Shown in pieces: positions 24,950 to 34,717 of a stretch of DNA of 64,000 nucleotides; positions within the stretch are counted from its first letter, which is position 1; the number at the start of each line of letters is the position of its first letter. The stretch is from Dactylonectria macrodidyma (lineage: Eukaryota > Ascomycota > Sordariomycetes > Hypocreales > Nectriaceae), in assembly GCA_020744425.1 (NCBI GenBank), contig JAGMUV010000018.1:1178001-1242000 (forward strand). The letters run 5' to 3'. The notes below the pieces were generated by a model. That model saw only the letters and a list, made by a program, of their open reading frames with translations. It was not told the DNA's origin and did no database searches. Position numbers and translations under genes: made by a program.

Positions 24950-26355
24950 CTAAAGCCTACCGATGAACGGCTGAACATCCTGCTGAAACTCGCCCCAAGC
25001 CTTCTCTGCCAAGCTCCGAGACAACAACACGCCGCAAGCCGTGGCAGCCAGTCCTTTGCTGCAGTCCAGCGCACTCTCGAATGCTACTTTTGTGCCTGCG
25101 GCTGCTGCGAATGCTGGGGTATGGGGTTGAACGGTAGGGTCGTCGGTTCCCACAGAAAACATGGGGTGAATACCGGGTACGCAAAAGGTGACGTTGCCTT
25201 GAGGACTGTTAGTTACGGGCAACTACTTGGGGTATTTCGTTACTCACCCATGTCTGTCGAAGCCCCCATGGGTGGTTGAGAAGCATCGTTGAGATATGTT
25301 TTACCAAATGCCTCCATGTGTCTCGTAAACTCATTTGCGATTGCCAGGTTTGGGCGGAGCTCCATGTAATCCTCGTCTCTGTAATATATGTCAGCTCGGA
25401 TAGATACCGATGGGCACCGTTGATATGGACTCACGTCTGCCAATTGCACGACACTCTGCATCCCGTTCCAGTTGCCCCAGCCTTAAAGCACGCCTCCACT
25501 TTGTCAGACAGATCCTGGATTCTCTCCGTGGTGCTATCCCGGAGGTAGTACTCGAGACTAGTCGAGTCTGGAATAATGTTTGGCTCTGCGCCACCTTTTC
25601 TGATGACTCCGTGTACCCGCGCCGTAGGGGGCAGTTGCTGTCGGAGCAGAGAGATGTTGACGTAGGACGACACGATGGCGTCGAGGGCATTCTTCCCGTG
25701 CCAGGGGCTCATACCCGCGTGGGCGTTTTGGCCGTGAAAGGTGACCTTGACCTGCCTGCGCGCGCTCGACTTGGCCGCCGAGATGCCGTGGATGTCGTGT
25801 GTGCCTTCGGGCGAAATGCATCCCGTAGGATGGGCCATGAGGCAAGCGTCGACGCCCTCGTAGGCTCCCGCTTGGATCAGGCGAATCTTGCCGCCGCCGC
25901 CCTCCTCGGCAGGTGTTCCGAGAAGCCTCACTCGTCCTTGATGGTTCCCGTTTTGGATTGCCTCTGCGGTTGCGAGAAACGCGGCGATGGAACTGGTCGC
26001 GATCAGGTTGTGGCCGCAGGCATGGCCCAGCCCAGGGAGGGCGTCGTATTCGGCGTTGAAGACGACCAACTTGCCGCCGTGGCCGAACTCGGCTTCGAAG
26101 GAGGTGTCGAGACCATAGGCGTGTCGTGTGACGGTGTATCCTAGTTGTTCAAGGAGGTTGCAGATATTGTCATGAGCTCGGAACTCGTGGTAATTGAGCT
26201 CGGGATTTTGGTGTATCTGGTGTCTCCATGTCAGCGTTGTCAAAGGCATTCGACGGGTGATGAATTACCGTTGCGCAAATTGTGGCTAGATCTTGCTCAT
26301 GTCGACCGATTGTCTCGGAAATTCCGTTGTATATTTGCTGGGTATTGAAATGCAT
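24950..26355 (-). CDS. M20 family amidohydrolase (PM20D2/ACY1L2-like)
   Basis: Four exons (26355-26269, 26216-25435, 25378-25248, 25197-24950) join to 415 aa. The M20 fold uses two metal ions to cut amide bonds in dipeptides, N-acyl amino acids or conjugates. Visible metal and catalytic motifs are IHQNPEL near the start, EYDALPGLGHACGHN with the first His/Asp ligands, TPAEEGGGGK with the catalytic Glu pair, AHPT, and FHGQNAHAG in the lid domain. The ending VTFCVPGIHPMFSVG.DPTVQPHT is also typical. No signal peptide is seen, so it is probably cytosolic. It is divergent from a Zn2Cys6 regulator, with 198 bp between start codons, and follows the same strand as the MFS transporter. The exact substrate is not predictable from sequence. 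Confidence 0.92.
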
Positions 26356-26553
26356 GGTAAATTAGGGTAAAGGTGGTGTTGGATTGAAAGATTGAATGTG
26401 AATAATCTCTACGGATTGGCGTTAGTAGAAAATGAACATGGGGAACGCTCCATTTTGAACTGCAACCTAGCTCAGCATTTTTCTAAACTCAGGTAAAGCA
26501 ACACGCCTAGCTTGGAATAATGACTACTTGATCTCGCCCCATCAACAATCCGA
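26356..26553. promoter_or_regulatory. Divergent promoter between M20 gene and Zn2Cys6 regulator
   Basis: This 198-bp interval contains both start regions. CGG triplets, the half-site type used by Zn2Cys6 proteins, occur at about 26413 and on the opposite strand near 26450 as CCG-like words, but no clear inverted CGG pair was found. Autoregulation is inference from layout only. Confidence 0.4.
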
Positions 26554-28777
26554 ATGGCGACCCCGGATGGTGATGCCGGGAAGAGTGACAACAAGCCAAC
26601 GACGTCAGATACGCTTGATGCAGCAAATCCAACACGATTGGAAGAACAATCGACGGGTATGTGTGGGTTTGGTCCATCGGCTACGCGAACCAGTGGACGT
26701 CCAGAACTCGCGAATCGAGCGACTGGGCCTCTCCAAGGAATAGCCGACATAGCCATTCACAGGCCGCGGAGGTTTATCTGTGGTGTCCCATGAAGCTATT
26801 CCGAAAACGGCCGCTATCTCGACCATCGCTGTGACCCCCCGCATGATTTGCCGAACTGACCAGTCCGCTTCTTAGGGTCGCTACTTGAACCCGCCAACCC
26901 TCGCTTCATCACGACCTCCTTTGCCGAAGTCGTCGTTGCCCAGCTCCAGAACCACGGCATTCCCTCTCGTCTTGATCATCCGAGTTAGCCAATCCGACAT
27001 GTCGGACGTACCCCAGTCATCTGGCCGCCGCAAGACGCGATCCAAAAATGGTACATCGATCCATCCCCAGAGAAGTGGCTGGCTTGGCGTGGGCGCTGAC
27101 CAGGGTCTGCAGGCTGCTTGACGTGCCGCATCCGCAAGGTCAAGTGTGATGAGCGGCGACCCAGATGCCAAAGATGCGTCAAGAGCTCCATGAAATGCGA
27201 ATGGTTGGAGCCGGGACGTCCTCTGAGCGCGAGGAGGACCCCAAGCTCCAAGGGCTCCATCCCCAGTCCCATCTTTCAGCGGCCGCTCGCTCCCTCGCCG
27301 AATTCGGGTATGGACAGGTCGCACAGCGATGATCTCGAGCACGAGAAAGCTGCCGCGACACGCACCGACAGCAACTTTGCGAGCAAGACGGAAAATGACA
27401 TCCAACACTCACCATCGCCGCGACCAGCCCTGTCCACAAATCATATCCCCCTCTCCAATTCCCTCCAGCTCACGGCTGAAGACCAAGCTGCGTTCCTCTA
27501 CGTCCCAGAATCAATCCTTGTACTCTCCTACGGGAAACCCTGGAAATGGAGCTGCTTCTCCTACATCTACAACAATGTTGCGAGCCAATACTCGGGTGTG
27601 ATGAGGAGCTTCATTGCCGTCGCCGCCATGGAGCTGCGAAGCAAGGAGATGCTCAAGGCCCGAGATGGAAACAATCCTGCACGGGCTCTGGAGAACGCAC
27701 AAACCATCAGAGCCATGGCAGGCGTTCACTACACCTCAGCGCTAAAGGATCTATCGACTCTTCTGGATCACATTTGCCATTCCGAAGGCAGAAGCAACGA
27801 CATCGACGCGCTCTTCGCGATGTGGTTCCTCATTCTGCGGTACGAGGCCTATGATTCCGAAAGCAAAGGCGCGTCCCTTGTCCATCTTGAGGGAATTCGG
27901 TCCTTCCTGAAGCCCTATTTGGAGGAGGGTGGATATGCCAACGGGGAGAAATTGCCATACATGTCCCAGCCCATGCTACTCTACACACTGTGAGTTTATG
28001 CTTCTTGTCAAGGCGGACGGCCACAATTAACTAGTCTGGCAGATACCTGGACGCAGACTCTGCTACCGGCAACAATATCAACGGCGGCCGGCTCTGCATG
28101 GACCTCCTCTCTCGAGACGCCGACGACTGCATCTCGCACGAACACATATTCCTCAGCGTGCGGTCCGTTCTTCCCAAGATCTGGGGAGAGGTATACCCCG
28201 TATCTGAGCTGCTAGACGACCTGGAGAACTACCGACCACTGCGGCTCTTCCACCTGTGCCAGGCGGCGAAGCTGGAACTCCTCGAACTGGCGAGGTCGAA
28301 GACCCTAGACCAAGATGCCGCTGCCGTACGGAAGCTGTGGAAGCACACGCAAAATTTCGGTGATGTATGGAGAACACCGTGCTTTGGTGAAAAAAAGCTG
28401 ACGATTCACAGGAATTCGCCGACATCCTCATTTTAGCCAAGGCAATGCCCGACTCGGGCGGAAAGCGCCTGATGTGGACAGTCTATTCCGCAGCATTGGA
28501 CCACCACGCCCTGCAAGTACTCTTCACCTGCCTCTACCCCAGAGACGAGTCCCGATCCCGCCTCGACACTGCCTTGTCACAAATGCTGTCCATCGCATCG
28601 AAAGCTCTTGGAGAAGACCCGCGTCAAATCTACCGCTTCATGTGGTCGCTCTCCGTCGCCCTTTGCAAGACGCAGGGGCACAGCGACCAGCATTGGTTGG
28701 CGGCGCAGCTGGATCGTGCCCGGGTTCTTATGCCGAATTTTGACGTTGCAGATTTCATCTTGCATCGGCTCAAGTGA
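26554..28777 (+). CDS. Zn2Cys6 fungal transcription factor
   Basis: Four exons (26554-26656, 27113-27989, 28043-28364, 28412-28777) give 555 aa. The binuclear zinc cluster is C36-x2-C39-x6-C46-x6-C53-x2-C56-x6-C63 (GCLTCRIRKVKCDE...). It is produced only when exon 1 (ending STG) is joined to the exon starting at 27113. That intron is 456 nt, long for this genome, and may hide a missed exon. Downstream is the usual fungal middle homology region, including VASQYSGVMRSFIAVAAMEL and DIDALFAMWFLILRYEAYD, ending in FDVADFILHRLK. Such proteins bind CGG half-sites and are often pathway-specific activators. Position suggests control of the neighbouring M20 hydrolase and MFS transporter. Confidence 0.88.
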
Positions 28778-30052
28778 TGGGTTGGATTCGACGGGGTCAC
28801 AGAACCAGGCTACCGAAGGTGTTGCGGGAAACGACGCGGTAGGTGAAATGTAGGCCACGAATGAAGCGGGAGTAGCGAAAGAACCATGGAATTGAAGGTA
28901 ATTAGCACAGTAAGGCGCATACCAACGTAACAGTTGAAGTTGAAAGGAGAATAGAGTACTTATCGAGGATAGGAAGACGCCATGTAGGTAGTGCGTATCA
29001 CACCTCTCTAGGATTCCCAGACAGCCACATCCTAGTCCATTTATCTTTAGTCGTATGAGTAGCTTCTAATTAATGGAACTACACCTACTAAATTAAAGTA
29101 TAACAATCGCTAATTCTTACCCTAGATGGACAATAAATCGATCTAAATTAATAGAGCTGTGTATAGGTTGCGCCATACTGTACGCAGTCTAAGCGGTCCT
29201 GTACAGCACTTGCTCCTAAAAATGGGTTCAGAGAGAAGAGTTATATTCTCAGCTGAGACACTGCACAAGATGACTGTGCTTTCCAATGAATTCTATCGGC
29301 AGTGCCTCCGGTGGAACTTGAGAAGGGGTGTAGGTATTCGTCTCGGCGGCCTTTTTCCAATGCGTGACTCCTGGAGAGCCGGAGAGATCAGAGAGCTACC
29401 GCGGCCGTACCGTCGGGAACTTCGGGTATCGAAAAGCTGTAGATGACTGTATTGTGGCTTTCGTGTTCGGCTGACAGGGTCGATGGCGAGGGGATCGATG
29501 AGTTGGGCTCGGGCAGAGGCTTGTGTCGTGGGCTTGAGGCGCACAAGAAGGGAGGCTCGAAGTCTGGTGCGTGTCGCGAAGGAGGGTCGGTGGCTCTCTC
29601 GCAGCTCATCAGAGAGTTCGTTTCGGGTTGGAGAAATTGAAGTTCTAGAGGACACATGGGTGTTAGAAAAATCCATTCCAATTCGAACACGGAAGAAGGC
29701 TCAGCCTGTCAGCGGAAATTCTAGACCCAGCCCATCAACTCAGCTGTCGCCACAAGGCATGCGATGAAGAGATCAGGGAACGAGAGCATGGATCGAGCAG
29801 ATGGAAAGAAAGACCCGTTTGCCACTCTATGATTGGATCTAAGAGGAATATCGAACCATTTCTAACTTCGACCGGCTCCAGGAACACATTGGCCAAAGTC
29901 AGCTAACACCCTCAACACTTACCCATTTCACACAAGAGAAGCTGTCACAGGTGACATCGCGGGACACAGGAATGCCTTTGATGGATGATGATAGGGACCC
30001 ACTGGTCGCAAGACAACATGGCACGCATTCAACACTGGAGAGCAAGGTGATC
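28778..30052. other. Intergenic with no supported gene
   Basis: An A/T-rich patch lies near 29050-29150. Overlapping frames on both strands at 29159-29767 (for example 29293-29676, minus) are Arg/Ser-rich, have no domain signature and shadow each other. Confidence 0.4.
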
Positions 30053-30881
30053 CTACCCCGATTTCGATATACTCCAGCGATGCTCAAATACCCAATCTAG
30101 CCCAAGCGCCAACCTGCGATCCACGCGGTAAGTTGCGGGTGCGGGCTATCCCCCGCGAGATTGTTACCACCCACGCATCCTTGCGATCTTGCCAACACAA
30201 CCGATTGTATGGTCGTGATAAGTGATCGAGGATAACCTTCGCGTCGATGTCGGCGTGTACCTGGTGGGAACGACAATGTTGTTCGGCCACTCCAGGATCT
30301 CGTCCACGGCTGCCTAAACTTGGTTAACTAGCACTCTAAATGAGTGTCTGGGACTCGGGGGTAACTCACCTTTCCAAGAGCGTCGAACTCCTGCAATGTC
30401 ACGTAAGTTAGCGTCAGTTCATCGCTTGGGACGAACTTCGTGGTACATACGTCGCGCTTTCGGAAGAATTCCTTAAGAAAGATAAATGATTAGTCCAATG
30501 CCACTTCCAAATAGTCAAGTTGCGTCGCTTACGGTCGCCACGTCGACCTTTACTGCAACTATGTAAACATCCTGATTGACACGAGTTCACTGACAGAGTT
30601 GGAACTTACCGCTCGCTTGTCGGCGAGAAACTGAGGATGCGACACATGTCAATCACTCATAAGCGAATGATAGGGGATATTGATTAACCAACTTCTTTCG
30701 TGCCGGGCTATATATGGGGAGGACAGGCGTTAGAGAAAATGGCATGCTGTGCGTAGCGAGGCTTACTACGAGCTTTTCCTTAGGCTCGGAGGCCGAAGCC
30801 TCCGAGACCACCACGACAGTCTCACTGGCCTATCGTCGCACATCTGTTAGAGACTATCTGGGCTCGTACTCTCTTCTTCAT
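30053..30881 (-). CDS. Microexon-rich candidate gene of unknown function
   Basis: Nine exons are proposed: 30881-30870, 30829-30767, 30707-30689, 30630-30610, 30552-30533, 30471-30451, 30390-30370, 30313-30168 and 30113-30053. Lengths are 12, 63, 19, 21, 20, 21, 21, 146 and 61 nt, summing to exactly 128 codons. Introns are 40 and then 54-61 nt, mostly with GTAAGT/GTATGT/GTGAGT donors, CTAAC-like branch sites and AG acceptors, and every junction keeps phase. The predicted 127-aa protein has an acidic/basic N-terminal half (ETVVVVSEASASEPKEK; EFFRKRD and EFDALGK each from one 21-nt exon) and then DEILEWPNNIVVPT. No signal peptide or known domain is recognised. The first exon, its 40-nt intron and the last intron (donor GTAACA) are the weakest parts, and upstream exons are possible. 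The core of six consecutive clean introns is strong; the protein's role is unknown. Confidence 0.55.
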
Positions 30882-31929
30882 CGCCCTGGAAAAGCAGAAA
30901 ATCAACGAACACCTACGGTGTGGTTGCCCTGGCGGGTAGAAACGGTGCGCTGGCCCTTCACGGTGTTAGTAACCAACAGACAGGCTGGGCATCATGAGAC
31001 TTGCTCTGGAGGCCTGACGAGTCTGCGGAATTGGTCAACAATTTATCGCTCAGAAAACATGGGATGGGAACTCACGCGGCGAACAGCAGGCTGTCTAGAC
31101 GACTACCCAATGAACAATGTATCAGTACACAGTCCCAGGACAAGATTGGATGCTTGGATGTTGATCAGAGAAAGAGTTGGAAGCCGGAGGTTGAGTTGGC
31201 AGAACAAGTGGTCTGTGCGCTCACTCATGGCGCCGCCTCAAGCACAACTGCTTTCCCGCTCGCGACTGCGAGACGAAACAGCGACCTCAAGCAGGTCCGA
31301 AAGGCAGTGCGCATCTGAAATTCGGTCTAAATTTGCCATCATAAAGTAAGGCTAAGAAAGGTCATCGAAAATGTTGATTCAGCGCTAATTCGTTGTTCAT
31401 TAAGGTATTTGATACACAAATCTAGGCCCTAATTCATGTTGCCTTAAGGTGGACGGTTTACCATCAGACGGAAGGTGCGATTCAGGGGAACACGTGACTT
31501 ACTGCCCAAAACCACACAGCTCAGTAGCTGCCGCTGAAAGAGTAGCTCAACCACATTGTCCCCAAAATCCCTCACAGAGACGGAGCAACAGAAGTGCCCA
31601 AGCCTATGGTCTTCTGCGGCTGAGAATCAACACACGTCATCACCTTGCGTTCCTCGCCCACATTGACTCGTTCAGACATTGCTCGTTGAGTCGTTGCTTC
31701 GCAGCATCCTCCCAAGGCTTGTACCACCTCGTGTCAATGGCTGATATGACCAAACAGGAAGCACTCTATTATCCCCTGCGTCCTCCGATCCGCTCCCCGC
31801 CCCCCCCGCCGCCTCACAAATCTCATCGCACAACTCCAGGCGATGCAAGATGACGATCTGAGTTCCGACTTCCGAGTCCTGACGCCGTCCAACGGTAAAC
31901 CAGACACCAATGCTGGAAGCTCGGGACAA
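30882..31929. other. Upstream region of the microexon gene
   Basis: Further minus-strand splice-like signals occur here (for example GTGAGT at about 31074 with an AG near 31023, and TACTAAC with GTGAAG near 30975-30957). The microexon gene may therefore extend upstream. On the plus strand an ATG at 31739 opens a Pro-rich frame that runs over a C-tract near 31800 and then stops. No model could be fixed. Confidence 0.35.
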
Positions 31930-32280
31930 TCGAGAAGAGAGCTGAGGGTGATTCTGATGCTTCGGTCTGACCTGCCATTTGTTGGAAAGCTCGCTGCTAG
32001 GAAGCCGGTATGCTTGTTGTCAGATTTCGGAATCGAGGGTCTAATAATCGGGGAGAGAGGCTGATGCGCATGCTGAAGCCTCGGTCTGACCTGCATCATG
32101 GTCGAAAGCTCGCTGCTGGGGGATCGGTATGCTTGTCGTTCGGCTTCGGGATCGGGGGCTCCCACAACCGGGAAAAGTGGCTGAGGGTGATTCTGAAACC
32201 TCGATCTGACCTGCCATCTGGTGGTAAGCTCGTTACGGCGAAACCCGTATGCTTGTCGACGGACTTTGGGAATGGGAATG
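31930..32280. repeat. Minisatellite, about three copies of a ~120-bp unit
   Basis: Units begin at about 31930, 32049 and 32169. Each carries GAGAGG-like purines, CTGAGGGTGATTCTG, a CCTCG(G/A)TCTGACCTGCC core, AAGCTCGCTGC and GTATGCTTGTCG in order. The spacing of the core is 119 and 120 bp. The minus strand stays open across all copies (31734-32288), giving three imperfect 40-aa repeats (RQAY..ELxTxxQVRxRxQ). Plus-strand frames are also partly open. Whether it is coding is undecided. Confidence 0.75.
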
Positions 32281-32982
32281 GGACTCACGCAAGACGCGAG
32301 TCCTAGTCCGACGGCCGCTTGCGGTGACCACGAACTGTGTGGTTCTGAAGCCCTCAGTGTTGTGGAGTAGGGCGGGCAACGAAACCGGACTCTGCAACCT
32401 CCACGTGGTGTTGCCTGGGAACCTCTGCCGTTGTGGCCAGAGCCAGTACAAAGCGTAAGTTATGGGGAAGTGTTCAATTCACCTATCATAGTTGAACATT
32501 AAGACGATTTTGATGTCCCAGTGACCATCTAAAATTGCTTTATCTGCAGATTGATTGCAACGCCTTGTTCTGGAATGTCGAGTGGATAGGTGCTGCGCGT
32601 CAAACAAGCGATGATATTCCTTGCTCACTACCCCATCATTTATGAAACCTCGGGACGTAGTGATTCACTGCCTTTGTGTGATTTATCTCGCTTCATGCAC
32701 GGAGATTCACTACGAAACTCAAACACAAATCCTTTGTGACTCAGTTCAAACTTCGCCATCCAGGCTCCAACACTCCTCTACACTAAGGAAGTTGGTGAAT
32801 CATGAAACTAGCCTTTGTTTACTTTTAAAAACTCGCCTGCTGTCCTCCATCGTCCCCAAACTTTCACCCCTCGTCATCAATCTTGGCAACCCTTTTTCCT
32901 CGGCGCAACTTCAAAGGCCACACTCCTCTCGGGCCCCCTCTACGTACCGCACGCACTCGTCCAGCCCAAAAAAACATACACA
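32281..32982. other. 5' flank of the 2EXR gene
   Basis: No gene is recognised. The last 150 bases before the start are pyrimidine-rich and probably form the promoter and 5' untranslated region. A GTAAGT at about 32456 followed by AG could mark a leader intron, but this is not established. Confidence 0.35.
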
Positions 32983-33936
32983 ATGACGAACCTGACATTT
33001 CATTTGTTCAGCAATTTACCGCGGGAGCTACAACTCCACATATGGGATCTCGCCGTGCGCCCCGATCGACCTGCAGCCCATCATTTCACAGTCTTCAACG
33101 CTCTCCGGCATGATGAGCTATCCGCTTTACAGAGCCATGCTATTGGATCTCAGTCCTCGCAGAACTTCAACTTGGCAGCGCCTCGCAGCGATAAGGGCGA
33201 TAAACAGTCGATTTCTTGGACGGCGTCCAATCCCTCCATCTACTTGACTGACAGCGGACTGTGGACAGCGTGCAAGGACTCCAGACAAGCCATGGAGAAA
33301 CGATTTGACACACTCTCGCGTGGCCGCAATCGCCGTGAGGCTAATGACTACCTCACGACTCCTGTCAGGAAATTACCAAACAACCCGGCGACAGGAACAC
33401 TTACGTCAAACGGCGAGACGCGGTGCTTTACAATTTATCCAAAGACCGACCTCATCTGCCTGCAGCCCTTTAACATGGACACAGTCGAATGGCGCAATCT
33501 CCGGAAAACGGTACCGCTATTTGCTCGGCGCTTTGGGTTTGATTTCGGCCACCTCGCGCTTGACTTCGATCCAAAGAAAACCTGGGCCACCTCACATGAT
33601 ACGCCGTCATGGCCTAAAGATCCAGAGACAAAGGTTCTCGAAGATGATTACGATTCCTATCCTGAGAGCGAAAACGCGGAGGGCGATATCCATGACCCAG
33701 CCTTTTGGGGGCCGGCCGACAACATGCAGCTTCTGGAGGAGGGTCGCCCACTTATTCCGGCACGTCTCACCGATGAGATGATCCCTTGCCTCTTGACGGG
33801 CCTCATGGAGCTGTGGCCACCAGGTCATTCGCTCTTTTGTCGCTCCGATATGGACATGGTCATGCGCGGGCTGGCCGTTGATGTCCAGCCCTGTGCAAAC
33901 GAAAAAGACCCAAGGAGATGGGACGCCTGGAGGTAG
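32983..33936 (+). CDS. 2EXR domain protein
   Basis: This is a single exon of 317 aa. It opens with MTNLTFHLFSNLPRELQLHIW followed by DLAVRPDRP, the hallmark of the fungal 2EXR domain (F.LF..LP.ELR..IW..A), which families place at the N-terminus. A middle block includes NPSIYLTDSGLWTACKDSRQAME, the second conserved part, where the ancestral cysteine/serine-rich stretch meets CxxSR. The C-terminal half is acidic and has no recognised domain. The function of this large, lineage-expanded family is not known; roles in heterokaryon or stress responses are conjecture. The start was chosen because it places the 2EXR motif at residue 6 in an ACAATG context. Its 3' end converges on the next minus-strand gene, about 165 bp away. 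Confidence 0.85.
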   Translation: MTNLTFHLFSNLPRELQLHIWDLAVRPDRPAAHHFTVFNALRHDELSALQSHAIGSQSSQNFNLAAPRSDKGDKQSISWTASNPSIYLTDSGLWTACKDSRQAMEKRFDTLSRGRNRREANDYLTTPVRKLPNNPATGTLTSNGETRCFTIYPKTDLICLQPFNMDTVEWRNLRKTVPLFARRFGFDFGHLALDFDPKKTWATSHDTPSWPKDPETKVLEDDYDSYPESENAEGDIHDPAFWGPADNMQLLEEGRPLIPARLTDEMIPCLLTGLMELWPPGHSLFCRSDMDMVMRGLAVDVQPCANEKDPRRWDAWR

Positions 33937-34102
33937 CTTGCTTCCCTCTCTCTTGTGCGCAAGCCTGAATTCGGCGACCATTTCGTGGGCGGGGGCGCCG
34001 AAGGCAATACTTTGTTGCTGAAGTCTGAATCTCGTGCAAATGAGGATAGGGATCTCGGTTCCTGGACGCACAACAATTTAGTAAATGCAGATCAACAAGG
34101 GG
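33937..34102. other. Convergent 3' spacer
   Basis: This is a short gap between the 2EXR stop and the stop of the minus-strand unknown gene. A GTAAGT within the last codons of that gene and TTTACTAAA...CCAG downstream could splice it into a longer C-terminus overlapping the 2EXR gene. The simple stop is preferred. Confidence 0.4.
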
Positions 34103-34717
34103 TCACGACTTACTCATGAACTCCAGGAGCTCTCCGTTGCCATTGGCGGCGTTGAGCTTGTGGTGGAACTCGTGGGTGTTCAATTGACACCATAGTCGCG
34201 CTTCCCTGGGCGAGACGTTGGCCACCGGGTCCTCATCGTTGTCGAGATCTTCAGCTTTGTAGTCATCCTTGACCATTGAAAGACGAGTTTGCTGGAGAGT
34301 CAGATGTGCTTCGGAGAGTGGTTTGGCGACAAGATCACAAAAGACCTTGAGGGTGCCCGCTTTCTTGCCTTGAATCGAAGCATCTACATCCGCAAGCGCA
34401 AGCGCAGTTGAGGAAGTAGTCGGACGGTCGATACTCAGGCGGATGGACTCCAGCTGCTTCCGGTGGATGGAAACATACCTCATGGCGATGCGGTAAAAAG
34501 CACTTGGACCGTATGGAATCGTGTCTTCATTTCTGAGGTGCTTCTAACACTCGGAGATCTGGAACTCTCGGACGTCGTCAAAAACTCCAATAGACAAATG
34601 CAAGAGCATGAGGATACGCTCAGTCATCAACTCAACATTGACAGGCAGAGTGGGAGCAGGAGCGGTTATGTCTGGGAAACGGAGAGGGTACGTCGTGGGA
34701 ATATTTTCGGACGCCAT
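34103..34717 (-). pseudogene. Unknown protein, reading frame interrupted by one in-frame TAG
   Basis: An ATG at 34717 opens a frame of 205 codons that is continuous except for TAG at 34546-34544 (codon 58). Before it comes a 57-aa part (MASENIPTTYPLRFPD...VREFQISEC); after it the same frame continues with KHLRNEDTIPYGPSAFYRIAM and a helical Leu/Lys-rich part to GELLEFMSKS. No splice pair of suitable length and phase removes the stop. Frame and composition agree on both sides, so this was one protein. No domain is recognised; the N-terminal part looks like a small fungal-specific family. The TAG is explainable as a single CpA-to-TpA change from CAG or TGG. Alternatives are a sequencing error, stop readthrough, or two separate small frames. 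Confidence 0.55.

Noticed and set aside
29293..29767. Overlapping Arg/Ser-rich frames on both strands
   Set aside because: Mutual shadows without motifs, splice sites or a supported start.
33607..34071. Minus-strand frame of 154 codons overlapping the 2EXR gene end
   Set aside because: It is largely the antisense shadow of the 2EXR gene. An intron from GTAAGT at about 34112 could connect it to the unknown gene, but the direct TGA stop is simpler.
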